The notes: generated from the letters alone by a model not told the origin. A stretch of DNA of 25,377 nucleotides from Oscillospiraceae bacterium (GCA_900757485.1 CAAEOA010000084.1:1-25377); one strand, 5' to 3'. Shown: positions 8,201 to 17,321, counted from the stretch's first letter. A program made the numbers and translations.

Positions 8201-9652
8201 TCAATCAAACCTTTTCGATGCCCTGTTTCTTTTTCGGCGTCTCCGGATAAACATCAGAACCAACAACACAAGAACGATAATCGAAAGCCCGGTCATTACT
8301 GCTCCGAAAGAATCATTCATAATTTGACGTCGGTATTCTTTATATGCTTTGGAATACTGATCTCTGTCATTCGCCATTTCAAAATATTCCATTGCTTTTT
8401 GATAACTACCCTGACGGTAATACGCTTTTCCGATCTCACTGTATGCCATTTCGGATTTAGATGAATATTTCAGCATATCCATCCAAACTTTTTCCGCCTC
8501 GCTGTAATCCCGCAAAAATTGAAGTTCCACTGCCGTATTAATCTTTTCTGCATACTCGGTCGGCTTAAAACAGACAATTTTATTAGAGCCGCTGTCCAGC
8601 ACAAGATAGGTATGATCTTTTGTAACATCAAGAGCTGTTGGGCGAACAAAACATCCTTTCTGTGTGCCCAGCGCGCCGAAAACATACATAAGACTCCCGT
8701 CATTATTGTAAGTAAAAACTCTGCCCCGCTTGGAATCCAGCACACTGTACACGCCGTTATCCATCACACAGATATCTGCCAGCGATGATCTGATCACATT
8801 GCCTTTCTCATCCAGACTGCCGACGTCTCCGTCTGCGGCTACCGCACCCATTCTGCGCAGCACATCAATTCCCAGCGAATTCAGCTTTCGGATAAAATGC
8901 TCCGCATCCTGTGTACTGATTGTACCGTATATAAAACCGTCCTTGTCTATTGCATTACTGCTATATTCGGTCGGTACATTCTGGATCATCTTTTCTTTCT
9001 GCTTCTGCGTCGCAATTTTTCGCCACAAAGCATCTACCAAAGAGGAGGACACCTTAATAGCACCGTAAAAGCTGCTGAACTCCCCGTTTTTATCAAGCTC
9101 TATCATGCCGTAGTTTATATTTTTGGAAACAATAAACATACGCCCTGCATTGTCGACAGAAATCCGATACGGAGCATAGGAAAAACTCTGATCCACATTA
9201 AAATCAGGTTCTGTGATCTCCCGCAGCAAATTTCCGTCTGCGCCAAGGATAACAATTCGCTTGTTTTCGGTATCTGCAATATATAAAGTATTATCTTCCG
9301 TCACAAAGATTCCTTGCGGCGACAAAAGGGAATCCTGCTTTCCGTTGTTTTGAAAGCTCTTGATTTCCCTGTCCGGAGTACCGTCGCTTTTCAAAATAAC
9401 AATACGGTTATTTCCGGTGTCCGCAATATAAATCCGTCCATCCTCCGCAACAAAAACATCGGAGGGCTTTTCAAAATCACCGATTCCCAATTCGCTTCCG
9501 AGTATAATGTGATCGGCATAATAAGCCTGCGGCTCTAGCCAAAGGTTTTCATCGCTGTCATAAGTATAATTATTGTATGGCTCCATCGCATTTACCGTAA
9601 GCGAAAGTGTCATGGCAATTACAGCCAGGCAGGCCACCACTCTTCTCAGCAT
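8201..9652 (-). CDS. NHL/SMP-30-like beta-propeller protein with TPR and C-terminal membrane anchor
   Basis: 483 aa from the ATG at 9652; the frame is open to a GTG at 9685 (494 aa). I prefer 9652 because GGAAAGGA lies 12 nt upstream and the resulting N-terminus MLRRVVACLAVIAM..NA is a normal-length export signal. Residues about 45-370 contain NHL-type blades: KPSDVFVAEDGRIYIADTGN, then NRIVILKSDG, LSPQGIFVTEDNTLYIADTE, APYRISVDNAGRMFIV, and RPTALDVTKDHTYLVLDSGS. Residues about 385-440 hold a TPR unit (AYSEIGKAYYRQGSYQKAME). A strong transmembrane helix near 453-472 (LSIIVLVLLVLMF) is followed by a very basic tail. The predicted protein therefore displays a propeller outside the cell, anchored by its C-terminus. 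It lies 41 bp (9 bp by the longer start) after a permease gene and separates the two importer halves of the operon. The partner bound by the propeller is unknown. Confidence 0.85.
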   Translation of the reverse strand: MLRRVVACLAVIAMTLSLTVNAMEPYNNYTYDSDENLWLEPQAYYADHIILGSELGIGDFEKPSDVFVAEDGRIYIADTGNNRIVILKSDGTPDREIKSFQNNGKQDSLLSPQGIFVTEDNTLYIADTENKRIVILGADGNLLREITEPDFNVDQSFSYAPYRISVDNAGRMFIVSKNINYGMIELDKNGEFSSFYGAIKVSSSLVDALWRKIATQKQKEKMIQNVPTEYSSNAIDKDGFIYGTISTQDAEHFIRKLNSLGIDVLRRMGAVAADGDVGSLDEKGNVIRSSLADICVMDNGVYSVLDSKRGRVFTYNNDGSLMYVFGALGTQKGCFVRPTALDVTKDHTYLVLDSGSNKIVCFKPTEYAEKINTAVELQFLRDYSEAEKVWMDMLKYSSKSEMAYSEIGKAYYRQGSYQKAMEYFEMANDRDQYSKAYKEYRRQIMNDSFGAVMTGLSIIVLVLLVLMFIRRRRKRNRASKRFD

Positions 9653-9693
9653 ATATTTGACCATTCCTTTCCATGGCTTTTTCACCCAACTGT

Positions 9694-10596
9694 CTATTCC
9701 TTGATACCGGAGGACGCCATTGTTTCCACAATATTACTTTGCGCAAAGATAAAAATGATGATTGGTACCAGCATTAAAACCAATGTAGCGGCTGCTCCCG
9801 TACCCTGACGCGCAATTCCCGTGGTGACAATCTGACTCATTGCATAAGGCAGAGATTTAAATTTCTCGGAATAAATAAAATTGGAAGAAGACGAATTCCA
9901 TAATGCCTGCACAGAAAAAATCATAGCCGTCAGCCATGCAGGTTTTATCTGAGGCATCACAATCCGCCAAAAAATCAGCCATTCGTTGGCGCCGTCAATT
10001 TTAGCGGCTTCCAACATAGCGTCCGGTACTCCCACCATAAACTGACGAATCAGATACAATCCCAATGTACTGCCGAACGCAGGTACAATCAGCGCCGCAT
10101 AGCTGTCGATCCATCCCAGACCAGACATCACAATATAGCTGGGAATCGCTGTAACAGCAGGAGTAAACATCAGAGAGAAGACGATAATCTGAAAAAAGCC
10201 GTTCGCCCCCGGAAAGCGTTTTTTTGCCAGCGGATATGCCGCCATGGAAGCAAAAATAACATTTCCCGCCGTTCCTATAAAGGTAATAAAAAACGAATTG
10301 AAAATATATCTCGAAAACGGTACCCACGAGCTGGACATTACCGATATCAGATCCATGAAATTCTTCATGGTCGGGTGATTTACAATGATAATGTGCGGCG
10401 GAAAGCGCCACAATTCATCCAGCGGCTTAAAAGCCGTCGTGATAGCATATACCATCGGAAGAGCTGTAAAACAGGAGCATAGAAATAAAAACAGAAACAT
10501 CGCAAAATTTCCTGCACTTGAACGATTAACACGCTGATGGCGTTTTGCTTTGATTCTTTTGTTCCTTGCCAATACAGCCTCATTACTCCGCGCCAT
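9694..10596 (-). CDS. Carbohydrate ABC transporter permease (MalG type), second importer
   Basis: 300 aa from the ATG at 10596; a GTG at 10605 would add three residues and overlap the upstream gene. The ATG is favoured because AGGTGA ends 5 nt before it, while nothing suitable precedes the GTG. The protein has a basic N-terminus (VLARNKRIKAKRHQRVNR), then membrane segments near residues 29-52, 98-120, 133-155, 160-185, 218-240 and 268-288. The EAA loop reads MLEAAKIDGANEWLIFWRIV then MPQIKP (about 194-220). ITTAFKPLDELWRFPP after the first helix is typical of MalG-like proteins. It works with the MalF-type permease just upstream and presumably the 968 aa binding protein. Only one base separates it from the stop of the upstream gene. 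Confidence 0.92.
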   Translation of the reverse strand: MARSNEAVLARNKRIKAKRHQRVNRSSAGNFAMFLFLFLCSCFTALPMVYAITTAFKPLDELWRFPPHIIIVNHPTMKNFMDLISVMSSSWVPFSRYIFNSFFITFIGTAGNVIFASMAAYPLAKKRFPGANGFFQIIVFSLMFTPAVTAIPSYIVMSGLGWIDSYAALIVPAFGSTLGLYLIRQFMVGVPDAMLEAAKIDGANEWLIFWRIVMPQIKPAWLTAMIFSVQALWNSSSSNFIYSEKFKSLPYAMSQIVTTGIARQGTGAAATLVLMLVPIIIFIFAQSNIVETMASSGIKE

Positions 10597-10597
10597 C

Positions 10598-11557
10598 TTA
10601 TTCACCTACTTTTTTCAAAAATTTCTGTATGATCGTATTACAAATAACCATTAAAAGAAAAAGTACAGTGGCAATTGCACACGCATATCCCATCTCAAAT
10701 CTGGTCGAGCCGTAATCCTGTAAATGATGCATAATCGTATGCGCCGCATAGTTCGGGCTCGGAAATCCCACCAACATCGTGATCTGATCACCGATTGCAA
10801 AAGAGGATGTTATGCTCATAATCGCGCTGAACATCATCTGAGGCTTGATACTCGGAAGGGTAATATACCACAGTTCCTGCCACCGAGTGCGAATTCCATC
10901 CACGGCGGCGGCTTCATACAAAGACACATCTATCGTCTGAAAACCTGCAATAAACGCTAAAAAGCTGGTGCTCAAGCTCGCCCACAAAAGTATAACAATT
11001 ACAACCGGTACAATCTTATTAGAATCCTGAAGCCATAAAACCGGATCAGTGATGATTCCCAGCTTAGTCAGCCACGCATTTGCGATTCCATAGGCGTCTC
11101 CGCTGAAAATCAGCTTCCAAATCACATAAATATTTGCAAGCGACGGAGCATAAAACAAAAGCGTCATAAAGGCCCTGAGTTTTGGCCCCAACTCATTGAT
11201 AAACCATGCAAATGTCAGACTCAGCAAATATCCTGCCGGTCCCAAAATTACTGCAAAAGTAAGGGTATTCGTCAATGCTGTAATAAACAAATCATCGTTA
11301 AAAAACAAACGACGATAGTTCTCCCAACCGATAAACTCAGCCGGTTCCAACACATTAAACGAGGTAAAACCTATCACAATAGCCATAACGACCGGTATGA
11401 CCGTAAAAATCAGAAACACCAATCCAAAAGGCAAAAGAAACAGATAATTTGTACGGTTTTTTGCAATATTATGTAGTACCTGTCTGCACTTTCCCGAACT
11501 GTCGGCGGCACAGCGTGTGCTTGTTTGAATTTTTTGCTTTCTTGACAATATGCTCAC
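10598..11557 (-). CDS. Sugar ABC transporter permease (MalF type), second importer
   Basis: 319 aa. After a basic, cysteine-containing N-terminal tail of about 35 residues come six membrane segments (about 38-64, 97-120, 128-148, 182-205, 240-262, 290-312). The EAA loop LYEAAAVDGIRTRWQELWYI then TLPSIKP spans about 213-239. The first segment, NYLFLLPFGLVFLIFTVIPV, and GWENYRRLFFNDD are hallmarks of MalF/UgpA-like permeases. The start is GTG at 11557, with AGGAAGG ending one base before it. A TTG three codons later (11548) has a more usual spacing and may be used instead. The ribosome site overlaps the stop of the large binding-protein gene, so the two are probably coupled. Confidence 0.92.
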   Translation of the reverse strand: MSILSRKQKIQTSTRCAADSSGKCRQVLHNIAKNRTNYLFLLPFGLVFLIFTVIPVVMAIVIGFTSFNVLEPAEFIGWENYRRLFFNDDLFITALTNTLTFAVILGPAGYLLSLTFAWFINELGPKLRAFMTLLFYAPSLANIYVIWKLIFSGDAYGIANAWLTKLGIITDPVLWLQDSNKIVPVVIVILLWASLSTSFLAFIAGFQTIDVSLYEAAAVDGIRTRWQELWYITLPSIKPQMMFSAIMSITSSFAIGDQITMLVGFPSPNYAAHTIMHHLQDYGSTRFEMGYACAIATVLFLLMVICNTIIQKFLKKVGE

Positions 11558-11563
11558 ACCTTC

Positions 11564-14470
11564 CTAATTTTCCGACAAGCCAAATTCCTTGCGGCGCACC
11601 TTGATCTCTTCATTAATCTGTTTTACGGCGTCGCGGATGCTTTCGTCCGGATCGATACTGCTGTTGACCGCATCACGAAACGCAAAATCCACAAAACGTG
11701 ATGTCATATAGCTTCCCAGGACTTCACGAAGTCCTTTCACGTGTTTCCATTGTTCCATAATGGCGTCATACTGACTCTTTGACCACGGAATCCGGTACAA
11801 AGCTTCCACATTGGCGGGAGAGTACCGTCCTGCCGCGCCCAAAATGCTTTCCAGTTCAACCCCGAAATCTCCCTGGACCTCCGCACCGGTCCACCATTTC
11901 AGGAATTCCCAGGAGGACTCCACATCTTTCGCCGTGCTGAGGATCACACAGCCTGTCGTCGTTCCGCAGGAGGAGCGGTCAATCGTACCGTCTGCCAGAA
12001 CGGTTCCCGGAACAGCGCAAAAATCCCAACGGCCCTTAATTTCCGGCGCAAATACCTGCAAAGTATTATAGTTTGAATATTCCGCGATACCGATCGGCAC
12101 TGCTCCTGAACGGAACCGGTTCATAAAATCATATTGCGTGGGCAGACTATAATCCGTATAGAATTTTGTCCACTGATAAAACGCGTCAATTCCTGCTTTG
12201 CTGTCTAACAGTGATTTTGCACCGTTATCTGAGTAAAGCGTTCCTCCATGTTGAAAAAGGAACATCGCATAAGCAGGAAATCCGATGCCGACCGCACCGT
12301 CCGCTATTACCGACGGCAAGCCGAAATTAAGATTTTTCTTTTGTAAAACCGGCAGAATATCCACCACATCCTGCCATGTTTGGGGAATCTCTATTTCCAG
12401 CTCGGACAAAACGTCCTTCCGGTAAAACATCATATAAAAAGTCTGCGTTTCCGGCAAAGCATAGACGCCTCCGTCAAAGGAAAACGGCTCCATTGCGCTT
12501 TCCATAAACCGCTGCTTAACCTCTTCAAAACCGTCTAATCGGGATAAATCCACCACTCCGTGCCGAATCGCATAGTTGAGCGGATCAGAAGCATTCAGCG
12601 TCAATGCAACATCCGGACCTCTTCCCGACATGGTCGCAGGAAGCAGCGCGCCCATCGATACCAATTGAACATTGACATTAATCCCCGTAGAGACCATAAA
12701 ATCAGAAGAAACCATCCGCTGCAAAACCTGAGCCTGATCACGACCTCCTGTTGCGCCGTTTCCGACCCATACCAGAATGTTTTTGCCGGTTTCCGAATCG
12801 CTTGATGCGATGTCATAATCATGAATAAAAGAGGCAACCAGCTGTTGCAGATTAAACCATAAATTCCCGAAAAGAGAATTCTTCGGCTGCTCTATTGTTT
12901 TGTCAGGAGAAGCAACCACCAAATAGTCGATCTCCAGCGGTTGTTCTGCCGCAGAAGTCAACCAGTTTCCCATATCTGTAATGTTGGAAGCAAAACTGCT
13001 GAACCGCGAAGCGATTGTATCCGGCTTATTAGCCATCTCAAGCACTTGGCGCGCCAGCTTTATCAGCATTTGAGCCTGCTGTCCGTTCTGTCCCGTTTTT
13101 TCTACATATTGGCTATACAGGTCGTTTAATAATTCTCCTTGCTGTTTTAAAGCCTTCAGCGTATCCGGAATCTGTTTGTGGAACTGATAATCACGCACGG
13201 TATCGGGGGAAGGACCGGTAATCATCAAAATCTGCATATAAATATTGTTCAGTTCCGAAACACACTCGTTTACCTGTAAAATCAGCTCTGAAAGCTCGCC
13301 TAGTGTTACCTCCAGCCGCAAGGTGTTTTTACCTTTCTTTAACGGAATCCGATAAGCATTATTTTCACCGTCTCCAAGTATCACCATGTTCCAACCGGTG
13401 TCATATGCGAAATGGATTTCTTCCGCTTCCGTAAACGGAATCTCGCCGTTGACATAAAGTTTCCGGCAGGAGTAAGCGCCGTTAACCACGTTTTGACGGC
13501 CCTTGATACCGATAGTATACAATCCGTCCTCGGGTACCTTGTCTATTTCCCACTCAAGCCACTGACCGGCAACCTTCCACTTACTTCCTCCAATGGTATT
13601 CAGCTTTATGTTCGAGGCACTGTTGGGAACCGTTTCAAACGAGGAACGGTCGTAAATCGGATAGATGGAAGCATCCGATTTATAATTTACCTGTTCTCCT
13701 TGTAATTCCTGATAATAACCTGAGGTGTCCTGCAACCCCTGATTCCGGTATACCTTTTCCTTTTCCGAATAACTCACCGGATTTTCGGCTCCGACCAGCC
13801 GAATACTGCCGATAGCCATCGGCTCTTTAACCGATTTTACCGTAACAGTATGTTCCCCGGCAGAAAGATAAAATTGCAGAGGATCAGTATAGTATCCCAT
13901 ACTGTCCATCAGATTTTTTTCCAGCCAGCAAGGTGATTCTTCCTGAGCAGGACGCACATCGTTTCCGTTTGCATCCTGGGTGATACTGCCCTTATCCTGC
14001 CAACGCCGTGCAAAGTCGACCTCGCGCACTTCCTCAAACGGCAGTTTCCCGTCAAGCTCAAAAGAACGAACGATGGAGGAACCTTTCCCTTGCATCGGAT
14101 AATACTCTACATTTATTTGATACAAACCCGCAGAGGAAACCGTAAATCGGTATGTCACGCTGCTGACTTCTCCGGTTTTCACGCTTTTACCACTTCTGCC
14201 GTTCAAATTCTCTGTTACCGAAACATCCCCGGACTGAGCTGTGATATTATCCGCCAGCAGTATGATAGTATCCTTGCCTGTCGGCATTTCTGCGTGCTGT
14301 GACAGATATTCATGATAGGTGATTTCAGACTGATATGTTCCGGTCTGATTTTGCCCCGACTGTTCTGTCTTTTCCGCGGGAACGGCATAGCCAATCGGCG
14401 TAAAAACAGCTGTGGATGACAGTACAACCGCCAGCAATACACCGATTCCCTTAAAAACTATGTTTTTCAA
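11564..14470 (-). CDS. Very large extracellular solute-binding protein with two N-terminal beta-sandwich repeats
   Basis: 968 aa, about twice the length of a normal sugar-binding protein. The start is TTG at 14470, with GGAAAGG 11 nt upstream and an in-frame stop just before. Residues 1-29 form a signal ending near GYA; there is no lipobox cysteine. Residues about 60-235 and 248-400 look like two jelly-roll domains. They share a phrase, seen as ELDGKLPFEEVREVDFARRW and again as YVNGEIPFTEAEEIHFAYDT, so the domain is duplicated. A helical linker follows (about 410-520). The binding-protein part starts near 562 (NILVWVGNGATGGRDQAQ) and shows FMVSTGINVNVQLVSMGALL, GRGPDVALTLNASDPLNYAI, YALPETQTFYMMFYRKDVL, and SSWEFLKWWTGAEVQGDFG. 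It should present glycans to the permeases encoded immediately downstream. The N-terminal domains may bind carbohydrate or the cell wall; that is inference. Confidence 0.9.
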   Translation of the reverse strand: MKNIVFKGIGVLLAVVLSSTAVFTPIGYAVPAEKTEQSGQNQTGTYQSEITYHEYLSQHAEMPTGKDTIILLADNITAQSGDVSVTENLNGRSGKSVKTGEVSSVTYRFTVSSAGLYQINVEYYPMQGKGSSIVRSFELDGKLPFEEVREVDFARRWQDKGSITQDANGNDVRPAQEESPCWLEKNLMDSMGYYTDPLQFYLSAGEHTVTVKSVKEPMAIGSIRLVGAENPVSYSEKEKVYRNQGLQDTSGYYQELQGEQVNYKSDASIYPIYDRSSFETVPNSASNIKLNTIGGSKWKVAGQWLEWEIDKVPEDGLYTIGIKGRQNVVNGAYSCRKLYVNGEIPFTEAEEIHFAYDTGWNMVILGDGENNAYRIPLKKGKNTLRLEVTLGELSELILQVNECVSELNNIYMQILMITGPSPDTVRDYQFHKQIPDTLKALKQQGELLNDLYSQYVEKTGQNGQQAQMLIKLARQVLEMANKPDTIASRFSSFASNITDMGNWLTSAAEQPLEIDYLVVASPDKTIEQPKNSLFGNLWFNLQQLVASFIHDYDIASSDSETGKNILVWVGNGATGGRDQAQVLQRMVSSDFMVSTGINVNVQLVSMGALLPATMSGRGPDVALTLNASDPLNYAIRHGVVDLSRLDGFEEVKQRFMESAMEPFSFDGGVYALPETQTFYMMFYRKDVLSELEIEIPQTWQDVVDILPVLQKKNLNFGLPSVIADGAVGIGFPAYAMFLFQHGGTLYSDNGAKSLLDSKAGIDAFYQWTKFYTDYSLPTQYDFMNRFRSGAVPIGIAEYSNYNTLQVFAPEIKGRWDFCAVPGTVLADGTIDRSSCGTTTGCVILSTAKDVESSWEFLKWWTGAEVQGDFGVELESILGAAGRYSPANVEALYRIPWSKSQYDAIMEQWKHVKGLREVLGSYMTSRFVDFAFRDAVNSSIDPDESIRDAVKQINEEIKVRRKEFGLSEN

Positions 14471-14498
14471 ATAACATCACGCCTTTCCGCTGACTCTG

Positions 14499-17201
14499 CT
14501 ATTTCACATAAAAACAATACTTTCCGCCCATAACCGAGAAGCCAACATAGCCGTCTTCGCTCCGTATCGGTTGAAAACTGTTTTGACCTTCTTGTACAAT
14601 TGCTGTTTGATCATTCTGTACCGGAAGATAAATTTCCGCTTCCGTCCCGTTCGGGATACAAATATCAAATCGAACGCCGTCATCAGTCTTTTCCCAGTTT
14701 GAGACGACCTTTCCGGCATATGTTTTCACACTGCCCTTTACATATCGAAGTTCCTGCGGAATATACGGTTTTATTTTTATTTTTGAAAAATTCGGCTTCA
14801 TGGGAGTAATACCGGATAAATATCGATAAAACCAAGCGCTGATACTGCCGTACATCGGGTGGTTGTGTGAATTCATTCCATATCCTGTTTCATACTCCCA
14901 ACGCTCCCATATCGTAGTAGCGCCCTGCTCTATCATATATCCCCAACTGGGATAGGTGGTCTGTGTAATCAGGCGAAACGCCGCATCGACATGACCGTAT
15001 TCCGTCAATATCTCCGGTAAGTATTTCGTCATCAAATTTCCGGTTGTAAGATGATTTCCGTTTTCTTCAATGTCCTTTACAATTAACTCGACCACCGTTT
15101 GAATTTCCTCTTTTGGCACAATATCGAGATAGAGCGCAAAAACATTGGCACCTTGGCTGCCGCCTGCGTATCCCAGGGTCTGCGGATCACGATATCGATT
15201 GAGCAGTGCTTGTTTTACCTGCTCTTTTTCTAATGAAAACCGTTTTTGATCCTCGTTTTTCTCCAGCAGTCCCGCAAATTTTTCCATTAACAATAAATCC
15301 AGATAATAGTATCCGGTTGAAACAAAATCGCCCGGCGTTATGGCAGACATCGGTGAATACATATCATTATGAAAACAATTGTGAATGGGAGACGCCCAAT
15401 CTCCGTACATACTGAATGCAATAACCCCGTTTCTGGAGATGCGGCCTAAAAAGTCGGTCCATTGCTTCATACTGTCATAATGCTCCCGAATGGGACGGAT
15501 ATTTCCATAATGAGTATAAAGCAAATCTCCTAAAATCAGAAACGAACTTGACACCGGATCTGCCGGACGATTTCCGCGTCGGAACGGAGCAGTGTCTGCA
15601 ATTGCTCCCGAAACAGGATCCTGTGTGTCCGCAATATCCTGCATAAATTTTTCATAAAACCGATTCAGATTAAAATTGAAAACAGAAGCCTCAGCCCTCG
15701 CCGTCAAGTCATTCAGCCATCCCTGACGCTCGGAGCGCTGGCAGCAATCCGTAGGGATGCTGTACAAATTGGATCGTTCGGTCCACAAAATATTATTATG
15801 GATTTTATTCACCAGTTCATTGCTGCACTCAAATGTTCCCGTCTGCTCCACATCCGAATGCAATACAATACCGGTAACATCCTCTACTGTCAGGGCATCA
15901 ATGACACCTTCCACACTGACATAACGAAACCCGTGGTAGGTAAACATCGGCTGATATATTTCTTCGTCTGCGCCTTTTAATATGTACTGATCACATTGCA
16001 TCGGGAACGGGTAGGTCGGATCGGATACCCGAAGATATTCCATATTAAGCGTGTGATCATCGTTTAATATTTCGGAATATTGTATTTTCACCGGAGTATA
16101 CTGTTTTCCTGACAATCGAATCCGTATCACGCCGGCAAAATTCTGTCCAAAATCAAAAACAAAACCGCCTTTGGATAAACGCATAACAGACACCGGCTTC
16201 AAATACTCAATCTCACGTATCGGCTCGACCATCTGTCCAATCAATATGCCGTCAGGAGCAGGCAGTTCCATAACATCGTAGTAAGCATGGCCAAACTCTT
16301 GATACTGCCCTTCGTTATCACTTTCTTTTATCGGAAGATTATCACTGAAAAAATTCCAGCGCTGTTTTTGATATCTCTTATAAAAAGCATCTCCCGGCAA
16401 ATTCCATTCCGGACGCTCGTAATTCGCATTATAAATTTCGCCCGAATAAATTGTTGCCGATAAAATAGGGGAAATGAGAAATATCCAGTCTTGAAAATTG
16501 GATTTGACTGAAATTTTCAATCCGTTTTCCAGCCAGATATAACCCTGCAATAAAAAACGGGGGTGTGTTGCCCAACCGTGTCCCATCATAACACCAATCG
16601 CATTATCCCCTTCCTGCAGGAAAGAAGTAATATCATAGGTACGATAAAAAACGTGTTTTCTGTGATCCACGTTGGCAGGATCCAAACAATCCTTTCCGAC
16701 TTTGTTTCCGTTGATCCAGAGCTGAACATATCCGTCGCTTGCCAGATATATTCTTGCGCGTTTTATTTTACAATCCAATCGTTTGTCCATTCGAAACATT
16801 CCGACAGCCCGGCTGTCGTTCGGCATCCCGATCCATTGTCCTTCCCATAGAGTGGAATCCAGAAGAGCTGTCTCAAATGTAGCAATATCACTGTATTCGC
16901 TCCAGCAATTTCCGCATTTAACTTTGACTTTCCAGCAATAAGCCTGTGTTGAAAGCAATGCCTTCTGTCTCTGATAACTGCAACAGCAATCGCCTGATTC
17001 CACTTCACCGCTGTCCCATATGTCAGCAGTTTCTTCCCCTAAAAGTTCTTTTTTAGACGCTACAAGAACTCGGTATGCGGATTGCTTATTTTTCGTGTCA
17101 ATCTCCTGAATACTCCAGGACAACACCGGAGACTCACGGTTGACATCAATTGGATTGTTACTATATTCACAAAGCAGGTTAGACGGCTGCACATTAATCA
17201 T
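14499..17201 (-). CDS. Alpha-L-rhamnosidase, glycoside hydrolase family 78
   Basis: 900 aa, full length for bacterial GH78. The N-terminal region has a fibronectin-like domain (LLCEYSNNPIDVNRESPVLS, IWDSG), then WIGMP, a lectin-like domain (RIYLASDGYVQLWINGNKVG, DYD-type turn, GDNAIGVMMGHGW), and beta domains to about residue 430. The (alpha/alpha)6 barrel carries the family signature TDCCQRSERQGWLNDLTARA. In it D485, E491 and D498 correspond to the substrate-binding acids and general acid described for GH78. GATTIWERWE supplies the second glutamate (E766), matching the proposed general base. SISAWFYRYLSGI closes the barrel and a beta domain ends the protein. No signal peptide is present, so it probably acts in the cytoplasm on imported rhamnosides. 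AAAAGGA abuts the ATG at 17201, and a GTG at 17192 has a better 9-nt spacing and may be the true start. It is the first gene of the leftward operon. Confidence 0.95.
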   Translation of the reverse strand: MINVQPSNLLCEYSNNPIDVNRESPVLSWSIQEIDTKNKQSAYRVLVASKKELLGEETADIWDSGEVESGDCCCSYQRQKALLSTQAYCWKVKVKCGNCWSEYSDIATFETALLDSTLWEGQWIGMPNDSRAVGMFRMDKRLDCKIKRARIYLASDGYVQLWINGNKVGKDCLDPANVDHRKHVFYRTYDITSFLQEGDNAIGVMMGHGWATHPRFLLQGYIWLENGLKISVKSNFQDWIFLISPILSATIYSGEIYNANYERPEWNLPGDAFYKRYQKQRWNFFSDNLPIKESDNEGQYQEFGHAYYDVMELPAPDGILIGQMVEPIREIEYLKPVSVMRLSKGGFVFDFGQNFAGVIRIRLSGKQYTPVKIQYSEILNDDHTLNMEYLRVSDPTYPFPMQCDQYILKGADEEIYQPMFTYHGFRYVSVEGVIDALTVEDVTGIVLHSDVEQTGTFECSNELVNKIHNNILWTERSNLYSIPTDCCQRSERQGWLNDLTARAEASVFNFNLNRFYEKFMQDIADTQDPVSGAIADTAPFRRGNRPADPVSSSFLILGDLLYTHYGNIRPIREHYDSMKQWTDFLGRISRNGVIAFSMYGDWASPIHNCFHNDMYSPMSAITPGDFVSTGYYYLDLLLMEKFAGLLEKNEDQKRFSLEKEQVKQALLNRYRDPQTLGYAGGSQGANVFALYLDIVPKEEIQTVVELIVKDIEENGNHLTTGNLMTKYLPEILTEYGHVDAAFRLITQTTYPSWGYMIEQGATTIWERWEYETGYGMNSHNHPMYGSISAWFYRYLSGITPMKPNFSKIKIKPYIPQELRYVKGSVKTYAGKVVSNWEKTDDGVRFDICIPNGTEAEIYLPVQNDQTAIVQEGQNSFQPIRSEDGYVGFSVMGGKYCFYVK

Positions 17202-17229
17202 TCCTTTTATATTGTTCGGATTAATTAAA

Positions 17230-17258
17230 ATTATAACTGGATTTTTGAGAAATATAAA
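17230..17258 (-). promoter_or_regulatory. Probable promoter of the leftward rhamnosidase/importer operon
   Basis: On the minus strand a perfect TATAAT lies at 17235-17230. Seventeen bases upstream is TTTATA (17258-17253), a poor match to the -35 consensus, as expected for an activator-dependent promoter. The putative operator described at 17263-17293 ends 4 bases upstream of this -35. A transcript would start near 17222, giving a leader of only about 20 nt before the ATG at 17201. The same arrangement occurs in front of the GH127 gene. Confidence 0.6.
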
Positions 17259-17262
17259 TAGA

Positions 17263-17293
17263 CAACATTAACTATATATAATACAATTCTAAC
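17263..17293 (-). promoter_or_regulatory. Candidate AraC-protein operator: two direct half-sites 21 bp apart (rhamnosidase side)
   Basis: Reading the minus strand, GTTAGAATTGTAT begins at 17293 and a second GTTAATGT begins at 17272, exactly 21 bases later. A near-identical block occurs upstream of the GH127 gene at 18437-18467, with GTTAGAATTCTAT then GTTAAGAT, again 21 bases apart. In both places the second half-site starts 37 bases before the first base of a TATAAT. Direct half-sites two helical turns apart are what AraC-family dimers bind, and the araC-type gene lies between the two sites. Confidence 0.7.
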
Positions 17294-17321
17294 CTCATAG
17301 AAATATGGCAGGCATATTTTC

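Noticed and set aside
8470..9286. Several overlapping plus- and minus-strand open frames of 89-129 codons inside the NHL gene
   Set aside because: They lack ribosome sites and recognisable motifs, and the NHL repeats run through in the annotated frame.
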